Below are positions 1-11,280 of a stretch of DNA of 64,000 nucleotides, in pieces. Origin of the DNA: Rana temporaria (Eukaryota > Chordata > Amphibia > Anura > Ranidae); assembly GCF_905171775.1 (NCBI RefSeq), contig NC_053499.1, positions 83,705,169 to 83,769,168 on the forward strand, read 5' to 3'. The position numbers and the translations under genes are program-made. Under the pieces are notes generated by a model that worked only from the letters and a program-made list of their open reading frames with translations, searched no databases and had not been told where the DNA came from. How positions within the stretch are numbered: position 1 is the stretch's first letter; the number at the start of each line of letters is the position of its first letter.

Positions 1-445
1 TAACAAAACAGACGCAGTCACACCAACTGCGTTCAGGTGTTAGTAAACTGCACACACGCAGTAAGAGCGACTGCGTTCAGGTGCTATGTAACAAAACAGA
101 CGCAGTCACACCAACTGCGTTCAGGTGTTAGTAAACTGCATACACGCAGTAAGAGCGACTGCGTTCAGGTGCTATGTAACAAAATAGATGCAGTCACACC
201 AACTGCATTCAGGTGTTAGTAAACTGCACACACGCAGTAAGAGCGACTGCGTTCAGGTGCTATGTAACAGCACACACGCAGTGACACCAACTGCGTTTAG
301 TTGCTATTAAACAGCACACACGCAGTAAGAGCGACTGCGTTTCTGTGCAATTCAATAGCCCACTTGCATTAACAGCGACTGCGTTTCTGTGCAAATAAAT
401 TGCACACGTGCAGTAACAGGTAATGCGTGCATGTGCAATTAACTA
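1..445. repeat. 88-bp minisatellite built of two ~44-bp subunits
   Basis: The block starting TAACA recurs at 1, 89, 177 and 265, a period of exactly 88 bp. It then decays into single ~44-bp subunits to about 445. Each subunit holds the self-complementary pair ACGCAGT ... ACTGCGT, so each can form a short hairpin. The array runs off the left edge of the window. No gene is seen here; the open frame at 37-219 is only the repeat read through. Confidence 0.9.
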
Positions 446-663
446 GCACACGTTGAATAACACGGAGTACTATGTTTAAGCTAATCCCTAATGCAGGCAA
501 TACAACACGTTAGAGCACTGCATGAAGAACAATCTCCTGCCTGACAGATACTAATAGCAGATCTAGCTGAGCTATACAGTTTATAAATATATTGACAACT
601 CCTAGGGATGTGAATATATTCTCTACAAATTGTAGATTTAACTATACTGACTAGCCTTCCTGC

Positions 664-665
<2 letters not shown>
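446..665. other. No recognisable feature
   Basis: Mixed-composition DNA between the minisatellite and the tetranucleotide repeat. I see no gene or repeat in it. Confidence 0.5.

Positions 666-698
<33 letters not shown>
666..698. repeat. (TATC)n microsatellite
   Basis: About eight uninterrupted TATC units directly left of a sequence beginning GGGGCTGATTTAC. Confidence 0.95.
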
Positions 699-713
699 GG
701 TAGAAAAGACACT

Positions 714-860
714 GGGGCTGATTTACTATTGTCAGTGCGCTGCGCTGGTTCATGCCTTAATTAGTACTCCGGGTGAAGCCTTAATTAGGCGCATGAACCA
801 GCGTAGCAGCCGGCGCATTGCAAGTAATATGTAAAGCCGCGCCGAACTCCCTATAGAAGT
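714..860. mobile_element. Probable MITE end with subterminal hairpin
   Basis: It begins GGGGCTGATTTACTATTG. Positions about 742-765 and 785-803 are imperfect reverse complements around CTGGTTCATG / CATGAACCAG. A related end in the opposite orientation lies at about 27856-27877. The right boundary and target duplication were not found. Confidence 0.4.
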
Positions 861-1239
861 CTATGGGAGAAATCAAAAGTGTTCATTTTAAAGGCTAATA
901 TGCAAGTTTTGTCTTAAAAAGTGTTTGGGGACCTCAGTCCTGCCCCAGGGGACATGTATCAATGCTTTTTTTATTTTTTTAAACGGACGTTTTTTCGGGA
1001 GCAGTGAAATTAATAATGCTTAAAGTGAAACAATAAAAGTGAAATATTCCTTTAAATTTGGTACCATGGGGGGAGGTGTAATGTCAGCATGTGAAATAGC
1101 GCATTTTTCCCACACTTAGAACTGTCTCTGCACAAAATGACATTCAGAAGGAAAAAAAGTCATTTAAAATTCACACGCGGCAATAATGAATTGTCGGCTC
1201 TGACAATTCAGAGAGGATTTATTTATAAAACAAACAAAA
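861..1239. other. No gene seen
   Basis: AT-rich spacer with short homopolymers. No supported coding or RNA gene. Confidence 0.4.
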
Positions 1240-3076
1240 AAATGTATGGGGTTCCCCCAAATTAAATTGCCAGGCCCTTCAGGTCTGGAATGGATATTAA
1301 GGGGAACTCCGCCGTAAAAACAAAAAAAAAAAAGACGTGCGGTTCCCCGCAAATATCCATACCAGGCCCTTCAGGTCTGGTGTGGATTTTAAGGGGAACT
1401 CCACCCCAAATTAAAAAAAAAATGGCGTGGAGTCCCCCTAAAAATCCACACCAGACCCTCATCCGAGCACGTTAACCTGGCTGGCCGCAGAAAAGAGGGG
1501 GGGACAGAGTGCGCCCCCCCTCTCCTGAACCGCACCAGGCCACATGCCCTCAACATGGGGAGGATGTCCCCATGTTGATGGGGACAAGGGCCTCATCCCC
1601 ACAACCCTTGCCCGGTGGTTGTGGGGGTCTGCGGGCGGGGGGCTTATCAGAATCTGGAAGACCCCTTTAACAAAGGGGACCCCCAGATCCTGGCCCCCCC
1701 TATGTGAAATGGTAATGGGGTACATTGTACCTCTACCATTTCACCCCCAAAAAAAATCAAAAGTGTTAAAAATGACAGTAGCCGGTTTTTGACAAATCTT
1801 TTAATATAATCTTCTTTTCTTCTTTCATTCGGGTTTCTTCCTCTGCTTCTTTCTTGGGTCTTCTCGTCCACATCTTGCCCGACGTCTCCTCCTATCTTCT
1901 CCGTCTGTCCTTCAGCCTTCTCGTCCACATCTTGCCCTGTGTCTTCTCCTGTCTTCTCCGTCCGTCCTTCAGCCTTCTCGTCCACATCTTTTTCTTCCCC
2001 GGACGCAGCGCTTGAAATTGAATTAGCCGCTCCAGGGACCGCTCCTGGGACCCGCCCCCCTCTGACGCCACAAGTAAACTCCTTATAAGGTCATGTGCAT
2101 CAGAGGGGGGCGGGGTCACAGAGCGTCACACGGCGGGGGAATTCAATTTCAAGCGCGCCGTCCGGAGAAGAAGAATGCGGACGAGCTTCCAATTGAAGTT
2201 CCCGCCGTGTGACGCTCATGTGACCCCACCCCCCTCTGACGCACATATGCCACACGTGGACTTTCATATGAGTTTACCTGTGGCATCAGAGGGGGGCGGG
2301 TCCCAAGAGCGGGAACACAGCGGGGTCTTCAATTTGAAGCTCAGCGCCCAGAAGATCAAGAAGATGCGGGACGAGAAGGTCGACGGACAGAGAAGAAGAT
2401 GGGAGAAGACGTCGATCAAGATGTGGACGAGAAGACCCAAGAAAGAAGCAGAGGAAGAAACCCGAATGAAAGAAGAAGAAGAAACCGCGGAAAGAAGATT
2501 TTATTAAAAGATTTGTCAAAAAACGGCTACTGTCATTTTTCACACTTTTGTCACTTTTTTTGGGTGAAATGGGTAGGGGTACAATGTACCCCATTACCAT
2601 TTCACATAGGGGGGGGCCGGGATCTGGGGGTCCCCTTTGTTAAAGGGGTCTTCCAGATTCTGATAAGCCCCCCACCCGCAGACCCCCACAACCACCGGGC
2701 AAGGGTTGTGGGGATGAGGCCCTTGTCCCCATCAACATGGGGACATCCTCCCCATGTTGAGGGCATGTGGCCTGGTGTGGTTCAGGAGAGGGGGGGGCCG
2801 CACTCTGTCCCCCCCTCTTTTCTGCGGCCGGCCAGGTTAATGTGCTCGGATAAGGGTCTGGTGTGGATTTTTAGGGGGACTCCACGCCATTTTTTTTTTA
2901 TTTGGGGTGGAGTTCCCCTTAAAATCCACACCAGACCTGTCACCTGAAGGGCCTGGTATGGATATTTGGGGGGACCCCACGCCATTTGTTTTGGTTTTTA
3001 CGGCGGGGTTCCCCTTAATATACATTCCAGACCTGAAGGGCCTGGTAATTTAATTTGGGGTGACCCCCATACATTT
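1240..3076. mobile_element. Long inverted-repeat (foldback) element, copy A
   Basis: The whole segment is an imperfect palindrome centred near 2165. The left end ATGTATGGGG (1242) pairs with CCCCATACAT (ending 3074). The inner arms pair GCGTCACACGGCGGG (2123-2137) with its complement (2201-2215). Shared modules in both arms are the AGGCCCTTCAGGTCTGG end motif, a run ending in CTCAACATGGGGA, a CCCCTTT..AAAGGGG hairpin and a GGGGTAC..GTACCCC palindrome. The left arm also has about three ~54-bp direct repeats (1856-1995). Every open frame inside reads repeat sequence and none resembles a protein family. Relatives lie at 23536-24765 and 30041-31552. Confidence 0.8.
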
Positions 3077-3266
3077 TTTTGTTTTTTAGTTTTAATGAGC
3101 AATGACTGTATTCTTTATTGCCATGAGTACTTTAAAATTACTTTTTTTTTTCACTTCAGAAATGACATCTTGTACAGGGACAGTTCTAAGCATGGGAAAC
3201 ATGCGTGTGTCCCCCATCCCCCCCTGTATGAAATTTAAAGGAATATTTAACTTTTATTATTTCACG

Positions 3267-4050
3267 TTAACCACTTCCATACTGCGCCTATTCTGGCACT
3301 TCTCTCCGTCATGTAAAAATTATATTTTGTTCCTGGGAAATTACTCAGGACCCCCAAACATTATATATCATTTTTAGCAGACACCCTAGGGAATAAAGTG
3401 GCGGTCATTTTTTATTTGATTTCCAACGGTATTTGCGCAATAATTTTTCTAACGCCTTTTTTTTTTGGCCCAAAAAAAAAAACGGTCCATGAATTAAAAA
3501 ATAACAAGACAGTAAAGTTAGCCCAATTTTTATGGATAATGTGAAAGATTATGTTACACCGAGTAAATAGATACCAACTTGTCACGCTTTAATATTGCAC
3601 ACACTCATGGAATGGCGCCAAACTTCGGGACATGAAAATATCCATAGGCAATGCTTGATTTTTTTTTACAAGTGACCAGTTCAGAGTTACAGAGGAGGTC
3701 TAGGGCTAGAATTATTGCTCTCGCTCTAATGCACGCGTCAATACCTCACGTGTGGTTTGAATGGTGTTTACATATGTGGGCGGGACTTACATGCATATTC
3801 GCTTCTGAATGCAAGCTTCTAGGGACAGGGGCGTTATTTTTTTTTTTAACCTCATATTTTTCTTCTTGCACTTTTTTGTCACTTCTTTTTATTTTGGATC
3901 ACTTTTCTTCCTATTACAAGGAATGTAAACATCCCTTGTAATAGGACTAGTGTGTGACAGGTCCTCTTTATGGAGAGAGGCGGGGTCAATAAGGCTGGAA
4001 AGCATGGTATTGAAAAAAAAACAATCTCATGCTTTCAGCTGCAATCATGT
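3267..4050. mobile_element. TTAA-type dispersed repeat, fragment 1
   Basis: It begins at a TTAA (3267-3270) followed by CCACTTCC, the end motif of the complete TTAA element at 39441-40388. The blocks 'agttagcccaatttt', 'cgagtaaatagatacc' and 'atgtgggcgggactt' are shared with the palindromic repeat at 16435-17066. The right end is not defined. It looks non-autonomous with no coding capacity. TTAA targets are typical of the piggyBac and Kolobok superfamilies; I cannot tell which. Confidence 0.55.
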
Positions 4051-4059
4051 TCGTTCAGC

Positions 4060-4200
4060 ACAGTGGTGTAGTGTATAGCACTTTGACCTAGCAGCAAAAG
4101 GGTCGCTGGTTCGAATCCTGCCCGTGACACCATCTGCCTGGAGTTTGCATGTTCTCCCTGTTCCTGCGTGGGTTTCCTCCCACAATATAAAAACATGCTG
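4060..4200 (+). mobile_element. tRNA-derived SINE-like element
   Basis: The segment has a perfect RNA polymerase III B-box GGTTCGAATCC at 4108-4118. A plausible A-box region (GTAGTGTATAGCAC) lies about 40 bp upstream, and the conserved tail GGAGTTTGCATGTTCTCCC follows. This order (tRNA-like head, then conserved GTTTGCATGTTCTCCC domain) is typical of vertebrate tRNA-derived SINEs. It cannot fold as a complete tRNA and continues into SINE body, so it is not a functional tRNA gene. The 3' tail is not clear. Confidence 0.65.
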
Positions 4201-4299
4201 TAAATCGGATCCGGTCTAAATAATCCCTAATATGCAGTAGTATATTTAGGTTTTGTGCTGCCCTAGGCCTGACTACATTTCTGCACCTCCTAATAGAAA

Positions 4300-4560
4300 A
4301 ATGACCCACCCCTTCCTGTCAAAGCCACACCCTCTTTTTGTATGACCCGCCCAGGAATTTTCAGGGCACACACACACACTAGTTCTGGGGGGAGGGGGTT
4401 ACTGGACTCCCTTAATTTGCATAGTTTTCTCTCACTTCCTGTTTGGCTATGGGGCAGGAAGTGAAGGCAAATCTCCCCAATTGGACACAGATAATACAAA
4501 AAAAACTGACAGGGCCTATAACCCTCCCTCACTTTATCCAAAATTAAAGAAAATAAAAAG
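4300..4560. repeat. Fragment of a dispersed 'aggaagtga' repeat
   Basis: The stretch around 4430-4490 (cacttcctgtttggctat, aggaagtgaaggcaaa) matches the arms of the inverted repeat at 14615-15265. No gene seen. Confidence 0.4.
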
Positions 4561-5394
4561 TTGATTATAGTTCTAGTTTAAGCACAAATTTCAGAGAGTT
4601 TTATTGAGAGGCCTAAGGCCTCGTACACACGACAGAGTTTCTCGGCAGAATTCGTTGAGAATCTCGGTGAAGAGCCGGATTCTGTCGAGAAACTCTGTCG
4701 TGTGTACACTTTCGGCCCGATGGAGCCGCCGAGGAACTCGTCGAGCAAATAGAGAGCAGGTTCTCTATTTTCTCGATGGGAGTGGATTTTGGCTCGACGA
4801 GTTCTTCATCGGGCTGTTTTTTCAACGAGAAACTCGGTCGTGTGTATGCTAAGAAACCTGTCAAAAACTTAGACACTGGAGAACAACATAGGTAAAACTA
4901 GCGTTTGGAATGGAGATAGCACATTCGTGTCGCTTCCAACATTATTTCATCGTTTATTTGCAGCGCTTTACACAATTTTTTGTAAGGGCACAAAACAGCA
5001 ATATTTTTTTTTCTTTTTTTAGGATATTCACACAGAGTTCCTTAAAATTTGGTGGAACCTTTTTCTTACTGATCTCAATAATATTTTTTGAAAATATTCT
5101 CACCTTATTTTGGTCCTGTGTTTTAAATCCTGCTCTTAATATTCACCTTAATTTTTTAGTTCTCAAAAATGCAAATCCTTTTATTTTTTGTAATGTCAAG
5201 TTCCCCCCATAGAAACCTTATTGCTTTGTCTTATCTCATCTGTCCCTTTCAAATTACACCTTATATCCAATTTTTTTTAAACATAACCTGCCTTCTCACA
5301 AGCAAAATTTTAAATAAAAAAAAAACAAGGACAAGTATGAACTGTAAAATAAAAATTTACCATTTATTTTGGTTATAAAAATAAATTAAGTATG

Positions 5395-5630
5395 CAAAAG
5401 TCAGCACTGGAGAGCTTGCTGCCATTTGTGCACAGCCAGGTGTGGCCTGATGTGACTGGTGAGCAGTTGGAGGCCAAAATGGGGACTTGAGAGGTTCATT
5501 CAGGAAGGAACGCATCAAGGTCTTGGACTCCCCGAGGTCACAAACTGGAGCAGGGCAGGCAGATGTCACCAGGTTGTGGTACTATAGCAGCCTGAACTCT
5601 GGTACACCACATGGAAGTAAGGGAGTCACT
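5395..5630 (+). pseudogene. Inverted MADF-exon fragment
   Basis: Read on the plus strand this piece resembles residues about 42-125 of the MADF protein encoded on the opposite strand at 7208-7687. It has ALESLLPFV, a DVT..QLEAK block, RKERIKVLDS and LWYYSSL in the same order as the intact exon. It contains a stop after 'KMGT' and clear divergence, so it is not functional. It ends right where the stop codon of the minus-strand MADF gene lies (5626-5628), so the tail of the real gene abuts, in antisense, a decayed copy of its own first exon. Confidence 0.75.
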
Positions 5631-7687
5631 TTCTTGATTTCTTCAAGGCCTTCCTTGGTGGCTTCCCTGCAGCCTGCTCTTTGACCTTCTCTGCAGCCTT
5701 CTCAGTAGCCTTCCTCTTCTGCCTGGCTGGAGGTGGTGCCACAGGGGTAGTACTCATGCCAGGAGGAGGAGTAGACGAAGGTGGTGGAGGATGAGTAGAC
5801 GACGGTGGTGGAGGAGGAGGAGGTGGAGCAGTAGAAGGAGGAGGAGTAGTAGAAGGAGGAGGAGCATTAGAAGGAGGAGGAGTAGTAGAAGGAGCAGTAG
5901 AAGGAGGAGCAGTAGAAGGAGGAGGAGCAGTAGAAGGAGGAGCAGTAGAAGGAGGAGGAGTAGAAGGAGGAGGAGTAGTAGTAGAAGGAGCAGTAGAAGG
6001 AGGAGGAGCAGTAGAAGGAGGAGGAGTAGTAGAAGGAGGAGGAGCAGTAGAAGGAGCAGTAGAAGGAGGAGGAGTAGTAGAAGGAGGAGGAGCAGTAGAA
6101 GGAGCTGGAGCAGGAGTAGTAGAAGAAGAAGAGGAAGAAGAATGTTGAGAAGGAGCAGGAGAAGAAGAGGAAGAAGAATGTTGAGAAGGAGCAGGAGAAG
6201 AAGAGGAAGAAGAATGTTGAGAAGGAGCAGGAGAAGAAGAGGAAGAAGAATGTTCAGAAGGAGCAGGAGAAGAAGAGGAAGAAGAATGTTGAGATGGAGC
6301 ATGAGAAGAAGAAGGTGGGGGAGGTTGAGAAGGAGCATGAGAAGAAGAAGGTGGGGGAGGTTGAGAAGGAGCATGAGAAGAAGAAGGTGGGGGAGGTTGA
6401 GAAGGAGCATGAGAAGAAGAAGGTGGGGGAGGTTGGGAGTTATGTGGTGTGTGAGGATGGGGATGGCGGCAAATGACAGTGTCCTCCGTGAGAAGACCCC
6501 TCACCCCCTGATTTGCGAGGGTGATGAGGAGTCCCTCAAAGAGGAGGCGCTGGTCTACTGTCATTTCGGCCATATTGGCCAAAACCACCGTCACAAATCC
6601 CTCCTGAGCAGTGGGAGGCTGTTGAAGGGTTGCATGGGCGTCCCGAATGAGGGCTAGTGAGGCGTCACGCACCCTCGTATCCCTCACCTGCCTTCTCGGA
6701 CGCAGGCGAAGAGGAGACACCTGACATCTGGTACTTCGCCCAGCCACCTCGTCCAATCCACTTGGGCCTGCCACCTCATCCAACCCACTTGGGCCTGCCA
6801 CCACGTTCAAGCCACTTGGGCCTGCCACCACGTCAAAGATACTTGGGCCTGCAGCCTCCTCCAAGCCACTCACCCTGCCCTCCTCCTGCCTGGCATTTTC
6901 CTGATCCTCCTGCTGCCTGGTCTCGTCCTGTGTATGGAAAAAAAGTACAGTTTTACTTTCTTTTTTAAAAATAATACTCATTTTTCAGCTCCTGACTGTT
7001 GCATATTTTTTAGTCACGACTTAGCTAAGCCAATCATTGTGACCCATGTTTTATGGTGAATCACACAAAAATAATTCCTGGCCAATACTGACAAATGTTC
7101 TGTATAACACTTTTAGCTCTACCTTTTTTTTACCTTTAACATCTTAATTTACATCTCTTTAACAACATTTAAACACCACACATTTGCACATTGAAAGTAC
7201 TATATACCTGGCTCCAGCTGGGCAAATCCGGATCTTCATCCAGGATGGAAGGCTGCTGAGAGGGTTCATCTGCAGAGGGAGCAGCAGGTTGGCTGGAGGG
7301 AAGGCTGGACCTTCTGTTCCTTCTGGGGGCAAGGCTCGAAAGTGACTCCCTTACCTCCAGGTGGTCATCCAGGAAGCTCAGTTTGCTATAGTACCACAAC
7401 TTGGGTACATATACCCGCCCTGCTCCAGCTCCAGACCTCCTCGAAGCCAAGACCTTGTTACGTGCCTTCCTGTAGGTGCCTCTCAAGGTCCCAATTTTGA
7501 CCTCCAACTGGTCAGTCGTCACATCAAACCCCACCTGTCTCCGCACAAGTGGGAGCAGGCTCTCCAGTGCGGTTTTGCGCAAGTCTCTGTTGCGTGATAT
7601 GGGGTCTTTGGTGGCCCACAGAACTGGAAGTTCTTTCCACCGGTCTATAAATATGTCCAAAAATTCTGGTCTGTTAAACAGGTTCAT
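5626..7687 (-). CDS. MADF-domain DNA-binding protein of Harbinger element 1
   Basis: Two exons are predicted: 7687-7208 and 6927-5626, giving 593 residues. The donor is CAG|GTATAT, and the acceptor is a pyrimidine tract then ATACACAG|GACGAG. Both are phase 0 and the frame stays open. Exon 1 (160 residues) is an MADF domain: it starts near the Met with FLDIFIDRW and continues with LWATKDP, ALESLLPLV, a KIGTLRGTYRKARNKV helix and LWYYSKLSFL. MADF domains are Myb-related helical DNA binders known from transcription factors and some Harbinger elements. Exon 2 is low complexity: five tandem AGPSGLD-type repeats, then PPPSSSHAPSQ and SSSSSPAPSQHS repeats, long Pro/Ser/Thr runs and a basic tail (RKALKKSRK) that may be a nuclear signal. 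No BESS motif is evident. The gene diverges from the Myb gene across 7.7-8.96 kb. Its role as a second DNA-binding accessory protein is inferred. Confidence 0.75.
5760..6450. repeat. Purine-rich coding minisatellite (plus-strand GGAGGA/GAAGAA)
   Basis: Trinucleotide-like GGA/GTA/GAA blocks and ~45-bp blocks (6120-6290, 6290-6430) form the low-complexity part of MADF exon 2. All three frames on each strand stay open over much of it, so the long Leu-rich and Arg/Ser-rich frames here are by-products. Confidence 0.85.
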
Positions 7688-8957
7688 CTTTTCCTGTCCA
7701 AAACCAAGGAGAAATAAATAATGTCAATACACAGTCTATAAAGTTAATTACTCTTTCTCACCAGCTAGCCCTTAAAGGGTCACTAATGGATAAATCTTTT
7801 TTTGATGAAATGACTGTTTACAGTGTCTAGAGACATACAAGTGCATACATATAATGTGCCTCTAGTTTCACTTTTGCTTTTAAAATGATTTAATGTTTCT
7901 GTGAAGTAAAGAGACACACAGAACAAAAACAAAGAAATCCAGGGCATATTTTAATTTCAAAAATTATTAGCATTGTTTCGGTGGATTTTTAGACACACAG
8001 CTTAGACCACAGTGACAAGCTCCCCTGATAAATTTTAGAGGGAGCCAGAGAACCAGGAAGTGAGGATTTATGCAAAGGATTACAGCTGCTTAAAAGCAAA
8101 AAGGGACAATGAGGACATGAAATCCAGACTGATATAATGTAAAGTTAGTTATTTCTGCCCCAAACAATTTGGGGTTATTGCTCCTTTAAATGTCTGTCTT
8201 TCCTGAATATGCCACTGCTGTCCCAAGTTCGAAGCATACCTACACGCTTGTCGTTCAAACGTCTTTCTTACGCAACCCGGTCGTATGGACGCTACGTGTG
8301 TTCGAGCCTTATATACACTCCGCACACGACATCCGCCCATGCTTAAAAAAATAGATGTTTCCCCCCGCCCCTTATCTTCCGTCGCGAAAACGACAAGGAG
8401 GAATTGGCAGCAGATCATGTTGGGTCAGTTCCTAGGAAACAGATGACCAGTTGTGTTGAACTAATAAGCCAGATCTCATCCTCATTTGTGTATGAAACGT
8501 TAGAGAAAAGCACTCCGATCTAGTTTGGTCAAGACATAAAAGCGACCATTTGCATCATGTTTAAACCGACTTTTTTTTAAAAGACATCCTGAGAACCGAG
8601 ATTGCCCACACAACAGTAGTTGGATCAAAATGCATAAGCAAAGCGTTGGTTACGTACGACGGCACTATAGCGGACCATTACCTTCAATTTTCGAACTAGC
8701 TATGTTTTAGTTTATGAACATAAGATGTAGCCCACAAAATCATTCAATCAAGAATAACATGTAAAATGTAGTTACATACCGGTCTTTGACCCGATCGTTA
8801 TCTCCGCCGTCTTCCACAAACTGTGAACGCCCCTTTTACTCACGTGGTAGCCCTTTATACACGCGCATGTGTGACTTTACGCACGTCTCCCCGCCCCTGA
8901 CGTTCATGGTGTCGTCTTTTCCACGCCCCTTTTCAATCTTTTTTTTGTTGGGAGCAC
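7688..8957. promoter_or_regulatory. Divergent intergenic region between the MADF and Myb genes
   Basis: The 1.27-kb spacer separates divergently transcribed genes. On the minus strand, TATATAAG at 8308-8315 and TATAAAG at 8853-8859 could serve the MADF gene. No equally good TATA box was found for the plus-strand Myb gene. A CACGTG E-box-like site lies at 8841-8846. Parts of 8200-8350 (CACACGAC, TACGTGTG) resemble the element's terminal motifs and could be internal transposase-binding sites. Promoter calls are from motif and position only. Confidence 0.4.
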
Positions 8958-10199
8958 ATGTTAGAGAATATGGCAGCAAGACAGGAGCCAGGCCAGGCGG
9001 AACGAGGGATGACAAGGAGAATCAGATTTAAGGCCACCAACATGACCTTTGAGGAAATGGTTGAGATGGTCCTCATCTTCAAAGCAGAGGACTATGATGG
9101 GAGGCATGGGCCATACAAGTACCCGAACAAGGTCAAGGCCCAAATAATGGAGAAGGTGAGGAGGAGTCTCCATCGGAAATTTGGGGTGAAAAGATCGAAG
9201 GAGCAGATCCGAAAAAGGTGGTGTGACCTCAAAAAATGGGAGCCGGAACAAATGAAGAGGATCAGGAGAGTGATTAGAAGAAGTAAGTTTTTTATATATT
9301 TTTTAATATTTGTTCCGCGCCATGTGTTTTTAATTTCAGGTTGTACTGTATTATGTTTTTCTGCACAAGAATTTGTCGTCAAAGTGGACGTACATTCGGA
9401 ACGACAAAATATTGTGTTTAAAATCATAAAAATTATGACATTTCCCAAAAATTGGGGTGAGATCAATATTGAAATTTATGTAGATGTGCTATTAAAAAAA
9501 AAAAATTATTGTTAAATTATAATATATACAGTAAAAGGAGAGTCTGCTCAGCAGTCGGTGACACATGTGGACTCATTTGCATAATTGTTGTCCCCTTTAA
9601 TAACCCATTTTTGGGTTCACACAGAGGTGAGGTGATCCAGTGTATACTTGGTTGGCTTACATGTTTAAAAGTAGACCAAAGGTACAAGAATTGTCATGAT
9701 CTTTGTGAATGCCTTCAATCCTGTGTTTTGCCCTGAGGGGTTTTTCAAAACATCAATAGTCCCAGAAATTGTATAAAGTGAATCATATTCCTCTTTCAGG
9801 CCTATAAGCTATAAAAATCCTGTTTCCATTTTCTTCATTCTCGTAGGGCGTCATGAAGCTTCGACACGGGAGCAAGAAGTCCAGCAAGCCACACCCCCGA
9901 GGGATGGTGATGATGCGCAGCCTGCCACCACATCAGGTAAAGTAACATATAACTAACCCAGCTTCAGGTAATGTAGATGTAGGCCTGCCTAATTTTAAAA
10001 AATGGTTTTGTCCCACATTTCAGGAGCAGGTGGTGGCTTGGACTTGGACAGGCATACTGTCCATATGGTTATCTCTGAAATCTGGGCCTGCAGAGAAGAG
10101 GTGGAGGAGATACATCTGGCCAACAGAAAAATAAAAGAAAGAACAAGGAGGGTGGAAAATAAATTAAAAAATTTAATCGATGTTTTGGGGAGAGTCTGA
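8958..10199 (+). CDS. Myb/SANT-like accessory protein of Harbinger element 1
   Basis: Three exons are predicted: 8958-9282, 9847-9936 and 10024-10199, giving 196 residues. Junctions are AA|GTAAGT / CTCGTAG|GGCG and TCAG|GTAAAG / TTTCAG|GAGC. Both introns are phase 1 and the frame stays open. Translation may start at the first Met or at the fifth codon (ATGGCAGCA, better context). Residues about 20-105 form a Myb/SANT-like trihelix: MTFEEMVEMVLIFK, KAQIMEKVRRSLHRKFG, RSKEQIRKRWCDLKKW. Exon 2 is a short polar linker. Exon 3 is a charged coiled coil (REEVEEIHLANRKIKERTRR). In known Harbingers such a protein binds the transposase and carries it to DNA. The coiled coil could mediate dimerisation. 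The gene is convergent with the transposase gene. Confidence 0.8.
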
Positions 10200-10263
10200 A
10201 TGTTAAAAAATAAGTATATGAAACCAATAAAAAACTGATTTTGTAGTATTTAATCTTAATCAT

Positions 10264-10545
10264 AAAAAAAAAAAAAAAAAATTAAAATACAAGATTTTAA
10301 GGTTTATTTAATAAAAAAAACACCAAAAAAAAACAAAACAAGATTTCAATGTTTATTTAATGAAAGAAACACCAAAAAAATAAAAAAAAACAGATTTCAA
10401 TGTTTATTTAATGAAAAAAACACCAAAAAAAAAAAACAGATTTCAATATTTATTTAATGAAAAAAACACCAAAAAAATAAAAAAAAAAACAGATTTCAAT
10501 GTTTATTTAATTAAAAAAACACCAAAAAAATAAAAAAAAATAATG
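10264..10545. repeat. A-rich tandem repeat, ~55-60 bp unit
   Basis: About five units of 'cagatttcaatgtttattt' plus an A-rich half (aatgaaaaaaacaccaaaaa), just 3' of the Myb gene stop codon. Confidence 0.85.
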
Positions 10546-10551
10546 TTTATT

Positions 10552-11062
10552 AAGATAAAAAAGACCAAAAAAATTATAAAAATGATTGTATATTGTATGA
10601 TAAAAAAGACCAAAAAAAAATATAAAAATGATTGTATATTGTATGATAAAAAAGACCAAAAAAATGATTATATATTGTATGATAAAAAAGACCAAAAAAA
10701 ATGACAAAAATGATTGTATATTCTATGATAAAAAAGACCAAAAAAATAATAAAAATGATTGTATATTGTATGATAAAAAAGACCAAAAAAATAACAAAAA
10801 TGATTGTATATTGTATGATAAAAAAGACCAAAAAAATTACAAAAATGATTGTATATTGTATGATAAAAAAGACCAAAAAAATGACAAAAATGATTGTATA
10901 TTGTATGATAAAAAAGACCAAAAAAATTATAAAAATGATTGTATATTGTATGATAAAAAAGACCAAAAAAATACTAAAAATGATTGTATATTGTATGATA
11001 AAAAAGACCTAAAAAATGACAAAAATGATTGTATATTGTATGATAAAAAATCTAAAAAAAAA
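10552..11062. repeat. 45-bp AT-rich minisatellite
   Basis: The block GATTGTATATTGTATGAT recurs at 10584, 10630, 10712, 10757, 10802 and 10847 and on to about 11030. The period is 45 bp (46 in places, one short unit near 10664), about eleven units. It lies between the 3' ends of the convergent Myb and transposase genes. Long open frames on both strands are repeat read-through. Its position could help separate or terminate converging transcripts (inference). Confidence 0.9.
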
Positions 11063-11280
11063 ATTTGAGGGTATTTGGGAAAACAAACCAAAAAAAAAAA
11101 TAAGAAAATAAAGAGCTTTTGAACCTCAAAAAAGTGTGTGGTGTTTTTCCTAAAATACCTTAAATTTTCTATGTGTTTGGTTTGGGGATCACCTGGGAAA
11201 TGTTTGCTAGTTGATAATGAAAATACACTTAGTTACACTTAGTAAACAACTCCAAGCAACACAAGCAAGACATAACAAGT

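Noticed and set aside
1544..2947. Frames of 82-182 codons in the first foldback element
   Set aside because: They lie on complementary arms, are low complexity and have no family motif.
4060..4140. Possible tRNA gene
   Set aside because: There is a good B-box but no full cloverleaf, and the sequence continues into a SINE body.
5754..6657. 218-codon poly-Leu frame (minus) and 288-codon Arg/Ser frame (plus)
   Set aside because: They are other-frame readings of the trinucleotide-like repeat within the MADF gene's second exon.
10574..11068. Open frames on both strands in the 45-bp repeat
   Set aside because: The unit length is a multiple of three and lacks stops in some frames. The protein is a repeated artefact.
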